Of a stretch of 6,890 bases of DNA, positions 1-5,654 are shown in pieces. The translations under genes and the position numbers were made by a program. The DNA is taken from assembly GCA_937892405.1 (NCBI GenBank), contig CALAFS010000250.1, positions 1 through 6,890 of the forward strand. The letters are read 5' to 3'. The stretch comes from an uncultured Clostridia bacterium (GTDB taxonomy: Bacteria > Bacillota > Clostridia > Oscillospirales > CAG-272). Numbering within the stretch: position 1 is the first letter of the stretch; every line of letters begins with the position of its first letter. Under the pieces are notes generated by a model. That model had not been told where the DNA came from. It saw only the letters and a list, made by a program, of their open reading frames with translations, and made no database searches.

Positions 1-382
1 GAATCCGGTTCGCATCCCCGCCGCAGAGCGCGATTCGCTCGCGAAATCGCGGCAAGGCGTGGGATATTGCCGCCCTGCAGCAAATTCCGAGGTGGCGCCC
101 CCCTTCATCGGACTGGGCTCCGTGCCGCCTCGCGGCACGGAATCCGGTTCGCATCTGCCACTCGGAGATCGGCAAGCTCGCTTGCCAGGCGGAGAGCGTG
201 CAGATATTCGCCTTCGGCGAAATACCGGGTGGCGCGCTACCCCCTTCATCGGACCGGGCTCCGTGCCGCCTCGCGGCACGGAATCCGGTTCGCATCTGCC
301 GCTCGGAGATCGGCAAGCTCGCTTGCCAGGCGAAGAGTGTGCAGATATTCGCCTTCGGCGAAATTCCGGGTGACGGGCTACG
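1..382. repeat. Tandem 141-bp hairpin-rich intergenic repeat, two full units plus a diverged partial unit
   Basis: Two nearly identical units (about 101-241 and 242-382) repeat with a period of exactly 141 bp. Each carries three perfect inverted repeats. The first has CCGTGCCGC and GCGGCACGG arms around CTC (119-141 and 260-282). The second is GGCAAG-CTCG-CTTGCC (171-186 and 312-327). The third is TTCGCC-TTC-GGCGAA (207-221 and 348-362). Differences between units are mostly single bases. A further partial unit begins at base 1: GAATCCGGTTCGCAT matches 140-154 and 281-295, then diverges. The open frames across this stretch are low-complexity translations of the repeat in several frames with no credible start signals, so I treat it as non-coding. 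It resembles interspersed palindromic intergenic elements. I do not know its family, and nothing in it encodes a transposase. Confidence 0.85.
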
Positions 383-387
383 CCGAG

Positions 388-416
388 TTGACACTTTATT
401 GATTTTATGTTATACT
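388..416 (+). promoter_or_regulatory. SigA-type promoter for the small paralogue gene pair
   Basis: The -35 box is TTGACA at 388-393 and the -10 box is TATACT at 411-416, separated by 17 bp. This is almost full consensus. Transcription would start near 423, giving a leader of roughly 34 bases before the chosen start at 457. It lies immediately downstream of the last repeat unit. Confidence 0.85.
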
Positions 417-456
417 GACCGTAGCGATGTTGATTCAAGGAGTGAAAGACAGAAAA

Positions 457-852
457 ATGAGAGACATTATTCTATTCACCAAAGAACAGCTTCCGACAGA
501 AAAGAGTATACAAATATTAACCGATCATATCAAAAACGGGAAGCGGAACGGAGATAACGGTTTTATGATCGAAAAGCCGTCCTCTTTGTTTTTGGAATTT
601 CAAAACGAACCGATTTCGGGCGCCCCCGATTTTGACTTTTCCGACAAAGAGATAAAGAATATCTGTGCATTTTTTGACGCAAACGACTGCTTCATCAACC
701 ATATCGAATACCACCGTTCGCTTGATGTCCGCCGTGTACTGGAAGTCCTGCTTTCCTTTGTCCCCGCGATTTATCTGTTCGTCGATGAAGAAGGGGAATC
801 CTGCGGTTATTATACGGCGGAAGAGTACCTGAACAAAAAATTTGAATACTAA
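457..852 (+). CDS. Uncharacterised small protein, 131 aa (first of a paralogous pair)
   Basis: I do not recognise this protein. It is 131 residues, soluble in appearance, with no signal peptide or clear membrane helix. Visible landmarks are a hydrophobic strand-like stretch near residues 43-48 (SLFLEF), a conserved-looking HIEYHR segment (EYHR at 84-87), a hydrophobic stretch around 94-107 ending in YLFVDEEGE, and a C-terminal YYTAEEYLNKKFEY tail. The ATG at 457 is chosen because AAGGAG lies at 437-442, although the 14-base gap is longer than usual. An in-frame ATG at 427 would sit only a few bases after the predicted transcription start with no ribosome site. The gene is AT-richer than the enzymes downstream and lies 26 bp ahead of a related gene, probably in one transcript from the 388-416 promoter. 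Function is unknown. The gene call is firm; the start is moderately sure. Confidence 0.75.
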   Translation: MRDIILFTKEQLPTEKSIQILTDHIKNGKRNGDNGFMIEKPSSLFLEFQNEPISGAPDFDFSDKEIKNICAFFDANDCFINHIEYHRSLDVRRVLEVLLSFVPAIYLFVDEEGESCGYYTAEEYLNKKFEY

Positions 853-878
853 AACGCAGACTTTGAAAGAGATATAAT

Positions 879-1214
879 ATGAAAGAAGCGATTTTTCTGA
901 CGGCTCGTCCGATAGATCCGAAATTGTGCGCCGAAGCGCTTGCGGGTTCCGTTTCCGATGTCAACGGAACCCGGACTTGCGTTTTCTTCGGAAAAGCACA
1001 AAAAAGCCTTTATATTTGGTTTCCGTCGGCTCTGCGCGAGGAAGAAAACGAGAATTTTATCTATAAAGATATTTCGGGCGTGCCTTCCTCTCTTCCGTTC
1101 GGAACACATCTGGAATACCATCGTTGTCGCGAACTGAAAGATACCCGATATATAATGGCAAAAAGAACAAATAAAAAAGAGCCGTTCCGTATAGTCGGAA
1201 CGGCTCTTTTTTAG
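879..1214 (+). CDS. Uncharacterised small protein, 111 aa; probably a C-terminally truncated paralogue of the preceding gene
   Basis: This reads as a distant relative of the upstream protein: similar opening (MKEAIFLT against MRDIILFT), a strand-like SLYIWF near residue 43 against SLFLEF, and a LEYHR segment with EYHR at 79-82 against 84-87. After that point similarity fades. The upstream protein continues with about 44 residues including YLFVDEEGE. This one instead runs about 29 residues (…KRTNKKEPFRIVGTALF), of which the last dozen or so are encoded by the terminator hairpin itself; the TAG stop lies at the end of the hairpin T-tract. I infer that the original 3' end was lost and the present tail is incidental. 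A weak ribosome site (GAAAGAG, 865-871) precedes the ATG by 7 bases. It may be a degraded pseudogene or a functional shortened form. No function can be assigned. Confidence 0.6.
   Translation: MKEAIFLTARPIDPKLCAEALAGSVSDVNGTRTCVFFGKAQKSLYIWFPSALREEENENFIYKDISGVPSSLPFGTHLEYHRCRELKDTRYIMAKRTNKKEPFRIVGTALF
1173..1212. terminator. Bidirectional intrinsic terminator between convergent genes
   Basis: GAGCCGTTCCG (1179-1189) pairs perfectly with CGGAACGGCTC (1196-1206) around a TATAGT loop. The stem is flanked by six A (1173-1178) and six T (1207-1212), so it can terminate in both directions. It serves the small gene pair from the left and the glycosidase-like gene (stop at 1259) from the right. 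It overlaps the end of the 879-1214 reading frame. Confidence 0.93.
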
Positions 1215-1245
1215 CGAAAACTTCTTATTTTGCTAACTTTTATTT
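1211..1245 (+). terminator. Possible second terminator hairpin in tandem
   Basis: TTAGC-AAAA (1211-1220, with one bulged G at 1216) pairs with TTTTGCTAA (1228-1236) around CTTCTTA, followed by a T-rich run. The stem is AT-rich and weaker than the one it abuts, so it is at best a backup terminator. Confidence 0.35.
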
Positions 1246-1258
1246 TCTTTTTATGTAT

Positions 1259-3388
1259 TTATCGGAACCAAAGATAGAATTCACCGTCAAGATGCGAAGC
1301 CTTGAAATATCCTCTTCCGTCCGCATCGCGGCAGAATTCGGTGTCCGCAAGATAGAAGTCTTCTTCGGGGAAATATCCGTCGATTTCTTCCTTTCTCGAA
1401 ATGCGGAGTCCGTCGGGCGTTTCCTCTTCGGGGAAGACGATCAGCTCGGCGTCGGCAAGTCCCGTGAGACGGAATTTCCTCCGATAGATCGCGCTGACGG
1501 GCGCAACCTCCGAAAGGGAGACCGTGCCGCTCTCCTGTCGGAGATAAACGCGGCACTCGCGTCTGTCGGCGCGGGGGAAACGATACCCCGCCATCCCTTC
1601 CCGAAGCTCCGCCTCGCCGCCGAGAAGAATCGGCGCACCGTGCGGAAAACGGAAGAAAATATCCTTTGTCGTGTCGGGATTGTAGACCGAGAAAAGCAGA
1701 CTGTTCTGATACGGGGAGAGGGTGAGCACGGGCTTTTTTTCCTCTTCCCCGTGCGTCGTGCGGATCTCATAGCCGCAGGCGGCAAGGGCGCGTCGCAGAG
1801 CCGGGACGCCCTCCGCGATATCGACGAAGGCAATCCCCCGACTTTCCGTGCGGCGCTCTTCCCTCTCGCCGTAGAGAATGACGGCGCCGCCCGCCGCCGC
1901 ATGAGCGGCAAGGCGCTTTTCCACCTCGGGACTTGTCGGTACAGGAGAGAGCAACACGCGCCCGCGGTAAAGGGAAAGGTCATGCAGGAGGAAGTTGTCG
2001 GTCGAGGTAACGCAGTTCAAAGGAAAAGCGGCATTCACCGCATCGGCGATCATACGGTCGCCGAAATAAGCGCGGCGAAGCTCTTCCACCGTCCGTGCCG
2101 TGGTGATCTCCCTCACGGGATAGACCCAGACGATGGGCGCTATGGCGTCGGACGCTTCCCTCTCCGCACGGAGAATGTGCGGGAGCGGCTCGTTGACGCA
2201 ATCGTCGGGCATCTCCCCATAGGAATTGTCGATCGAGAGAATCCCGAACATCTCGGCACTTCTCACCCGCCCTTCCCCGTCTATCCGAGAGACCGCCATC
2301 GGAAGATAGATGTCGTGCGGCTGTCGGTTGTAGCGGTCGCGCCAGGGCGAGTTGACCCACCACGGATCATGGATATAATAGCGGAAGAGAAAGGTATCCT
2401 CGGGCGGAAGGGTGGCGATGCGGGTCATGTGCCCCATCAGCTCCAGACCGAAATTGCCGTTGATCGCCGCCCACGGCGAGTTCGGCGGGGGGAGAAGGTT
2501 TTTCTCTGTCTCGTAAATTTCATAGAGCGGGACGCCGTCGGTCGCATAGTCGATCCCGGCGGAATTGTTCGTCCCGCGCGTGGCGACGGGGAGATCGGGA
2601 CACCCGCGGCGGAAGTCCGCCCAAAAGGCGAGCACCTTGTCCCTTGTGTGATTCAGATTTTCGATACGGAAGGTCTTCCCGTCATAGAGCTTTCCGTCGA
2701 GCGACCAAGGATCGGCACTGAAGCCGACGCCGTTTGAAAGCCAGAGATAATCGAAGCCGAGGTCGCGGCAGAACGCCTCGGTCTGCCGCCCGAGAAAGTA
2801 GGCAAAAGAGGTGCCCTCGGGGATCCCGTCGGGAAATGCCGCGTAGGCGCGCGTGTCGGCAGCAAGGGTCACGGTGGAGTCGAGAGAGCCGTAACGCAGG
2901 ATTTTCCCGCCCGTCATCACCTCGGGATGACGGCGGTACTTGAAGCGGGAGACGGCAAACTCCGGTCCGATGTCAAAGGTCGTCCCGACAAGAAAGCGGG
3001 AGGCGGGGATCCGCTCCGCCGCCGCGGCACGCAAAGCATGTACGATCTTCTTAAGTCCCGCATAGGTCATCACCGGCGGGTTTTCCTCATAGGGAGAACG
3101 ACAGCGATAAAGGCTGAAATGCTCGTGTCTGTCCTTTTTCGTATGCGTCTCGGACTCATTGTTTGCCAGTCCGAGGTACGAAGCGTACTCAAAGGGATCG
3201 TCCGGCTCTCCGCGATAATCGAGCAGCTCGCTCCCGTCGGAGGTCCAGAGCATGAGAGAACCCTCCCGCCGGTTCTTGATAAGGGGATACCAGTCGGCGA
3301 AGATCTCACGCGCGACGGCAAGATAAGTCTCCTCCCCTCCTCTCGTAAAGGGTTTCAGACTGATCTCGAGTGTAACTCTTGAAAACAT
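1259..3388 (-). CDS. Putative glycoside hydrolase-like protein, 709 aa, family not assigned
   Basis: The architecture suggests a cytoplasmic carbohydrate-active enzyme. Residues about 1-430 look like a (beta/alpha)8 barrel, opening with FSRVTLEISLKPF and containing FDIGPEF (138-144), FDYLWLSNGVGF (212-223), INGNFGLELMGH (309-320) and YYIHDPWWVNSPW (337-349). Residues about 455-510 resemble the Rossmann/glutaminase-like small domain found after the barrel in GH42-type enzymes (RVLLSPVPT, then AAAGGAVILYGE). Residues about 555-709 look like C-terminal beta-sandwich strands. E8, D139, E143 and E316 are candidate carboxylates, but I cannot identify the catalytic pair or the substrate. No signal peptide is visible. 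The ATG at 3388 is preferred over an upstream in-frame TTG at 3424 because AAGGAA lies 5 bases before it. It is divergent from an AraC-type regulator, which fits sugar-inducible control. The gene call is firm; the enzymatic role is inferred from fold and context only. Confidence 0.7.
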   Translation of the reverse strand: MFSRVTLEISLKPFTRGGEETYLAVAREIFADWYPLIKNRREGSLMLWTSDGSELLDYRGEPDDPFEYASYLGLANNESETHTKKDRHEHFSLYRCRSPYEENPPVMTYAGLKKIVHALRAAAAERIPASRFLVGTTFDIGPEFAVSRFKYRRHPEVMTGGKILRYGSLDSTVTLAADTRAYAAFPDGIPEGTSFAYFLGRQTEAFCRDLGFDYLWLSNGVGFSADPWSLDGKLYDGKTFRIENLNHTRDKVLAFWADFRRGCPDLPVATRGTNNSAGIDYATDGVPLYEIYETEKNLLPPPNSPWAAINGNFGLELMGHMTRIATLPPEDTFLFRYYIHDPWWVNSPWRDRYNRQPHDIYLPMAVSRIDGEGRVRSAEMFGILSIDNSYGEMPDDCVNEPLPHILRAEREASDAIAPIVWVYPVREITTARTVEELRRAYFGDRMIADAVNAAFPLNCVTSTDNFLLHDLSLYRGRVLLSPVPTSPEVEKRLAAHAAAGGAVILYGEREERRTESRGIAFVDIAEGVPALRRALAACGYEIRTTHGEEEKKPVLTLSPYQNSLLFSVYNPDTTKDIFFRFPHGAPILLGGEAELREGMAGYRFPRADRRECRVYLRQESGTVSLSEVAPVSAIYRRKFRLTGLADAELIVFPEEETPDGLRISRKEEIDGYFPEEDFYLADTEFCRDADGRGYFKASHLDGEFYLWFR

Positions 3389-3392
3389 AAGG

Positions 3393-3400
3393 CTTCCTTT
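3393..3400 (-). promoter_or_regulatory. Ribosome binding site that fixes the start of the glycosidase-like gene
   Basis: Read on the minus strand this is AAAGGAAG, with AAGGAA 5 bases ahead of the ATG at 3388. The alternative TTG start at 3424 has no comparable site, so the first 12 codons of the longest frame are probably leader. Confidence 0.8.
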
Positions 3401-3436
3401 CCGCAAAGGTTTTTCTTTTTGCAATGTTCTTCTCTC

Positions 3437-3465
3437 TTGATTTTATCCGAAAGGCGTGCTATAAT
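3437..3465 (+). promoter_or_regulatory. Promoter of the first AraC-family regulator
   Basis: The -35 box is TTGATT at 3437-3442 and the -10 box is TATAAT at 3460-3465, 17 bp apart, with a TG one base before the -10 (extended -10). Transcription would begin near 3472, giving a leader of a little over 110 bases, long for a simple regulator gene. Confidence 0.8.
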
Positions 3466-3468
3466 CAA
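3440..3468 (-). promoter_or_regulatory. Promoter of the glycosidase-like gene, superimposed on the regulator promoter
   Basis: On the minus strand the -35 box is TTGATT (complement of 3463-3468) and the -10 box is TAAAAT (complement of 3440-3445), 17 bp apart. Its -35 box overlaps the -10 box of the divergent plus-strand promoter and its -10 overlaps that promoter's -35. Transcription would begin near 3433, giving a leader of about 45 bases. Confidence 0.7.
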
Positions 3469-3479
3469 GAAAGAAAGCA

Positions 3480-3534
3480 AAGAGAAAACAGCACAAAATA
3501 AAGATTCCGGACTTTGATCAGAGCGTTTTCTCTT
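3480..3534. promoter_or_regulatory. Inverted repeat in the leader of the first AraC-family gene
   Basis: AAGAGAAAAC (3480-3489) is the exact reverse complement of GTTTTCTCTT (3525-3534), with 35 bases between. It lies just downstream of the predicted start of transcription. It could be a pair of regulator half-sites allowing DNA looping or roadblock, or a leader RNA stem. Both are inference. Confidence 0.45.
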
Positions 3535-3571
3535 CCGGCGCGGCGCACTGCCGAAGACACCGCCCGGTCGG

Positions 3572-3578
3572 AAAGGAG
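3572..3578 (+). promoter_or_regulatory. Ribosome binding site selecting the second of two nearby ATGs
   Basis: AAAGGAG sits 6 bases before the ATG at 3585 but only 1 base before an out-of-frame ATG at 3580. The spacing therefore points to 3585 as the true start of the regulator. Confidence 0.85.
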
Positions 3579-3584
3579 CATGCC

Positions 3585-4418
3585 ATGCTGTGGGACGATA
3601 TCCGACCCTTTTCCAGATTCCCGCGGGAGCTTGATGTCTCGGAGCGCTTCTTTTTCTCGGAAGTCATGCCGCCCGATGCCCGCTTTTTCTATGTTGCCCG
3701 CGGGACGGGCAGCATCGTGATCGACGGGAAAACACACACACTGTCCGAAGGCAGTGCCATTCTTATCAACGCGGGGGTCCCCTACCGGTTTCTTCCGACC
3801 GGGGTTCACCTCCTCGCCGTCAACTTTGACTGGACGCAGGAGCGCGCGGCATGGAACCTGCCTCTCCACCCGATTCCGATACGGGAGCTGACGACAGAAA
3901 GCGATCTGCCGAAGAGAATCACCTTCGAGGATCTGCCGGAGCTTGACCGCTATCGGATCCGGAAGGATGCCTTCTTTGCCGAACCGATGCTCCGCCGGCT
4001 GATCCGTCGGTATGACCGACGGGCACCGCACTTTCAGCTCGCCTCCGACGCGGAGCTGACGCTTCTCCTCACGGAATTCGTCGCGAAGACAGAGGGGCGG
4101 CAGACGGGCGGCTTCGACGCCGACGCGGTCGCCGACTACCTTCAGGAAAATTACCGACAGCCCATTACAAACAAGACCGTGGCGGAGCACTTTCACTTTC
4201 ACCCGAACTACATCAGCGCCGAGTTCCGCCGCGCGTTCGGAAAGCCCCTGCACCGCTATCTTCTCGAGCTTCGGATCATCAAAGCCGTCGCCCTCCTCGA
4301 AGACGGGGGCATGAGCGTCGCTGAGGCGGCGGAAGCGGTCGGCTTTTCGGGAGCGAATTACTTCTCCCGCTACTATAAAAAGACGACGGGAAAGCCGCCG
4401 AAGAGGAGAAATCGCTGA
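3585..4418 (+). CDS. AraC-family transcriptional regulator, 277 aa, cupin sensor domain
   Basis: This is a cytoplasmic DNA-binding sensor of the AraC/XylS family. Residues about 20-85 form a cupin-like effector domain, recognisable from FFYVARGTGSIVIDGKTHTLSEGSAILINAGVP-type sequence (35-66) ending in LLAVNFDW. A helical linker follows. The C-terminal pair of helix-turn-helix motifs occupies about 197-217 (KTVAEHFHFHPNYISAEFRR) and 244-265 (SVAEAAEAVGFSGANYFSRY), ending in the family's usual KKTTGKPPKRRR-like tail. Length is normal for the class. It is divergent from the glycosidase-like gene, whose promoter overlaps its own, so it very probably controls that gene and itself in response to a sugar. 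The effector cannot be read from the sequence. Family assignment is firm; the target is inferred from position. Confidence 0.93.
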   Translation: MLWDDIRPFSRFPRELDVSERFFFSEVMPPDARFFYVARGTGSIVIDGKTHTLSEGSAILINAGVPYRFLPTGVHLLAVNFDWTQERAAWNLPLHPIPIRELTTESDLPKRITFEDLPELDRYRIRKDAFFAEPMLRRLIRRYDRRAPHFQLASDAELTLLLTEFVAKTEGRQTGGFDADAVADYLQENYRQPITNKTVAEHFHFHPNYISAEFRRAFGKPLHRYLLELRIIKAVALLEDGGMSVAEAAEAVGFSGANYFSRYYKKTTGKPPKRRNR

Positions 4419-4444
4419 TTTTTTCTCTCCTGCGGCTTCCTTTT
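4392..4444 (+). terminator. Probable intrinsic terminator overlapping the regulator stop codon
   Basis: AAGCCGC (4392-4398) pairs with GCGGCTT (4432-4438). After a 5-base bulge, AGGAG (4404-4408) pairs with CTCCT (4427-4431). A short T-run (4441-4444) follows. The stem includes the last codons of the regulator. The bulge and short T-run make it only a moderate candidate. Confidence 0.45.
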
Positions 4445-4455
4445 GCACGGAGTTC

Positions 4456-4484
4456 TTGACTATGGCGGAAAACTGTGCTATAAT
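4456..4484 (+). promoter_or_regulatory. Promoter of trpS
   Basis: TTGACT (4456-4461) and TATAAT (4479-4484) are 17 bp apart, with TG one base before the -10 box. Transcription would start near 4491, leaving a leader of only about 35 bases. That is too short for a T-box or trp leader. Confidence 0.88.
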
Positions 4485-4525
4485 ACAGAAAAATATTCTA
4501 TGACTTATCGAGGGAGATCACAAAA

Positions 4526-5590
4526 ATGGCGAAAAAGATCATTCTGACGGGAGACCGCCCGACAGGCAGACTCCATGTCGGACATTATGTCGGCTCGCTC
4601 AAAGAGCGCGTCAGACTTCAGAATTCGGGAGCGTTCGACGAGATCTACATCATGATCGCGGACGCACAGGCGCTGACCGACAATGCGGAGCACCCCGAGA
4701 AGGTGCGGCAGAACATCATGCAGGTCGCGCTCGACTACCTCGCCTGCGGGCTCGATCCCGCAAAATCGACGATCTTCATTCAGTCCGCCGTGCCCGAGCT
4801 GACCGAGCTGACCTTCTATTATATGAACCTTGTGACCGTCTCCCGCGTGCAGAGAAACCCCACCGTGAAGGCGGAGATCCAGATGCGCAACTTCGAGGCG
4901 AGCATCCCCGTCGGCTTCTTCTGCTATCCGATCAGTCAGGCGGCGGACATCACCGCCTTCCGCGCGACCGCCGTGCCGGTCGGGGAGGATCAGCTCCCCA
5001 TGCTCGAGCAGTGTAAAGAGATCGTACACAAGTTCAATGCGGTCTACGGTGACACGCTGACCGAGCCGGACATCATCCTGCCCGAGAACCGCGCCTGCCT
5101 GCGCCTGCCCGGCATTGACGGCAAGGCAAAGATGTCGAAGTCGCTCGGCAACTGCATTTACCTCTCCGACAGCGCGGAAGAGGTCAGAAAAAAGGTCATG
5201 TCGATGTACACCGACCCGAACCATCTGAAGGTGGAAGACCCCGGCACCGTCGAGGGCAACCCCGTCTTCACCTACCTCGACGCCTTCTGCCGTCCCGAAT
5301 ACTTCCCCGCTTTCCTGCCCGAATATCAGAACCTCGACGAGCTGAAAGCGCACTACACGCGCGGCGGGCTCGGCGATGTGAAGATCAAAAAATTCCTTTG
5401 CAAGGTGCTTGAAGAGGAGCTTGCCCCGATCCGCGAAAGACGCGCGATGTGGGAAGGAAGACTCCCCGAAGTGTACGAGATGCTCCGCGCCGGAAGCGAG
5501 CGTGCGAGAGCGACCGCGGCGGCGACCCTCGCCGATGTGCGTCACGCCATGCGGATCGACTACTTTGAAGAGGACAATCTGTTAAAATAA
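4526..5590 (+). CDS. trpS: Tryptophanyl-tRNA synthetase, TrpRS II-like
   Basis: This enzyme charges tRNA(Trp) with tryptophan using ATP, in the cytoplasm. It is a class I synthetase. The HIGH-type signature is HVGH at residues 17-20 within GDRPTGRLHVGHYVGSL, and the KMSKS loop is present intact at 202-206 (GKAKMSKSLGN). Between them lies the TrpRS-typical YPISQAADI and VPVGEDQLPMLEQ segment (about 134-162). At 354 residues it is near the usual 330-350. The ATG at 4526 has AGGGAG 9 bases upstream. The GDRPTG opening and the QSAVPELTELTFYYMNLVTV and NPTVKAEI segments recall the second TrpRS type (as in Deinococcus TrpRS II) rather than the Bacillus-like type; this subtype call is from memory. 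It is a stand-alone transcript with its own promoter and terminator, functionally separate from the flanking sugar genes. Confidence 0.96.
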   Translation: MAKKIILTGDRPTGRLHVGHYVGSLKERVRLQNSGAFDEIYIMIADAQALTDNAEHPEKVRQNIMQVALDYLACGLDPAKSTIFIQSAVPELTELTFYYMNLVTVSRVQRNPTVKAEIQMRNFEASIPVGFFCYPISQAADITAFRATAVPVGEDQLPMLEQCKEIVHKFNAVYGDTLTEPDIILPENRACLRLPGIDGKAKMSKSLGNCIYLSDSAEEVRKKVMSMYTDPNHLKVEDPGTVEGNPVFTYLDAFCRPEYFPAFLPEYQNLDELKAHYTRGGLGDVKIKKFLCKVLEEELAPIRERRAMWEGRLPEVYEMLRAGSERARATAAATLADVRHAMRIDYFEEDNLLK

Positions 5591-5594
5591 AAGC

Positions 5595-5634
5595 AAAAAA
5601 TCCCTGCCATTCTCCTTAAACGGCAGGGATTTTT
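5595..5634. terminator. Bidirectional terminator between trpS and the second regulator
   Basis: AAAAATCCCTGCC (5596-5608) pairs perfectly with GGCAGGGATTTTT (5622-5634) around a 13-base loop. The A-run on one side and T-run on the other let it work in both directions, for trpS (stop at 5588-5590) and for the convergent regulator (stop at 5655-5657). Confidence 0.93.
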
Positions 5635-5654
5635 GTATATTTGCATACTTTTCT

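Noticed and set aside
101..382. CRISPR array
   Set aside because: There is no pattern of short direct repeats with unique spacers. The whole 141-bp unit is repeated, and there are only two full copies.
427..456. Earlier in-frame ATG for the first small gene
   Set aside because: It lies about four bases after the predicted transcription start with no ribosome site, whereas AAGGAG lies between it and the ATG at 457.
59..557. Three overlapping plus-strand frames across the repeat region
   Set aside because: Each translates the same 141-bp repeat into repeated, arginine-rich peptide in a different frame, with no ribosome site; one runs on into the promoter and the next gene.
1253..2737. Long plus-strand open frame (494 codons) antisense to the glycosidase-like gene
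   Set aside because: It lacks a ribosome site and any recognisable domain, and the minus-strand protein has coherent domains over the same bases. GC-rich coding sequence leaves such antisense frames open.
3389..3424. N-terminal extension of the glycosidase-like protein from a TTG codon
   Set aside because: The ATG at 3388 has a well-placed AAGGAA; the extension is lysine-rich leader sequence containing that ribosome site.
3465..4448. Minus-strand open frame (327 codons) opposite the first AraC-family gene
   Set aside because: The plus-strand product is a clear AraC-family protein with promoter and ribosome site; the antisense translation shows no domain.
4419..4525. T-box or trp attenuator ahead of trpS
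   Set aside because: The promoter sits about 40 bases from the start codon and the space holds no specifier or antiterminator stem.
4505..5545. Minus-strand open frame (346 codons) opposite trpS
   Set aside because: The plus strand encodes an intact TrpRS with both signature motifs. The antisense frame is a compositional shadow.
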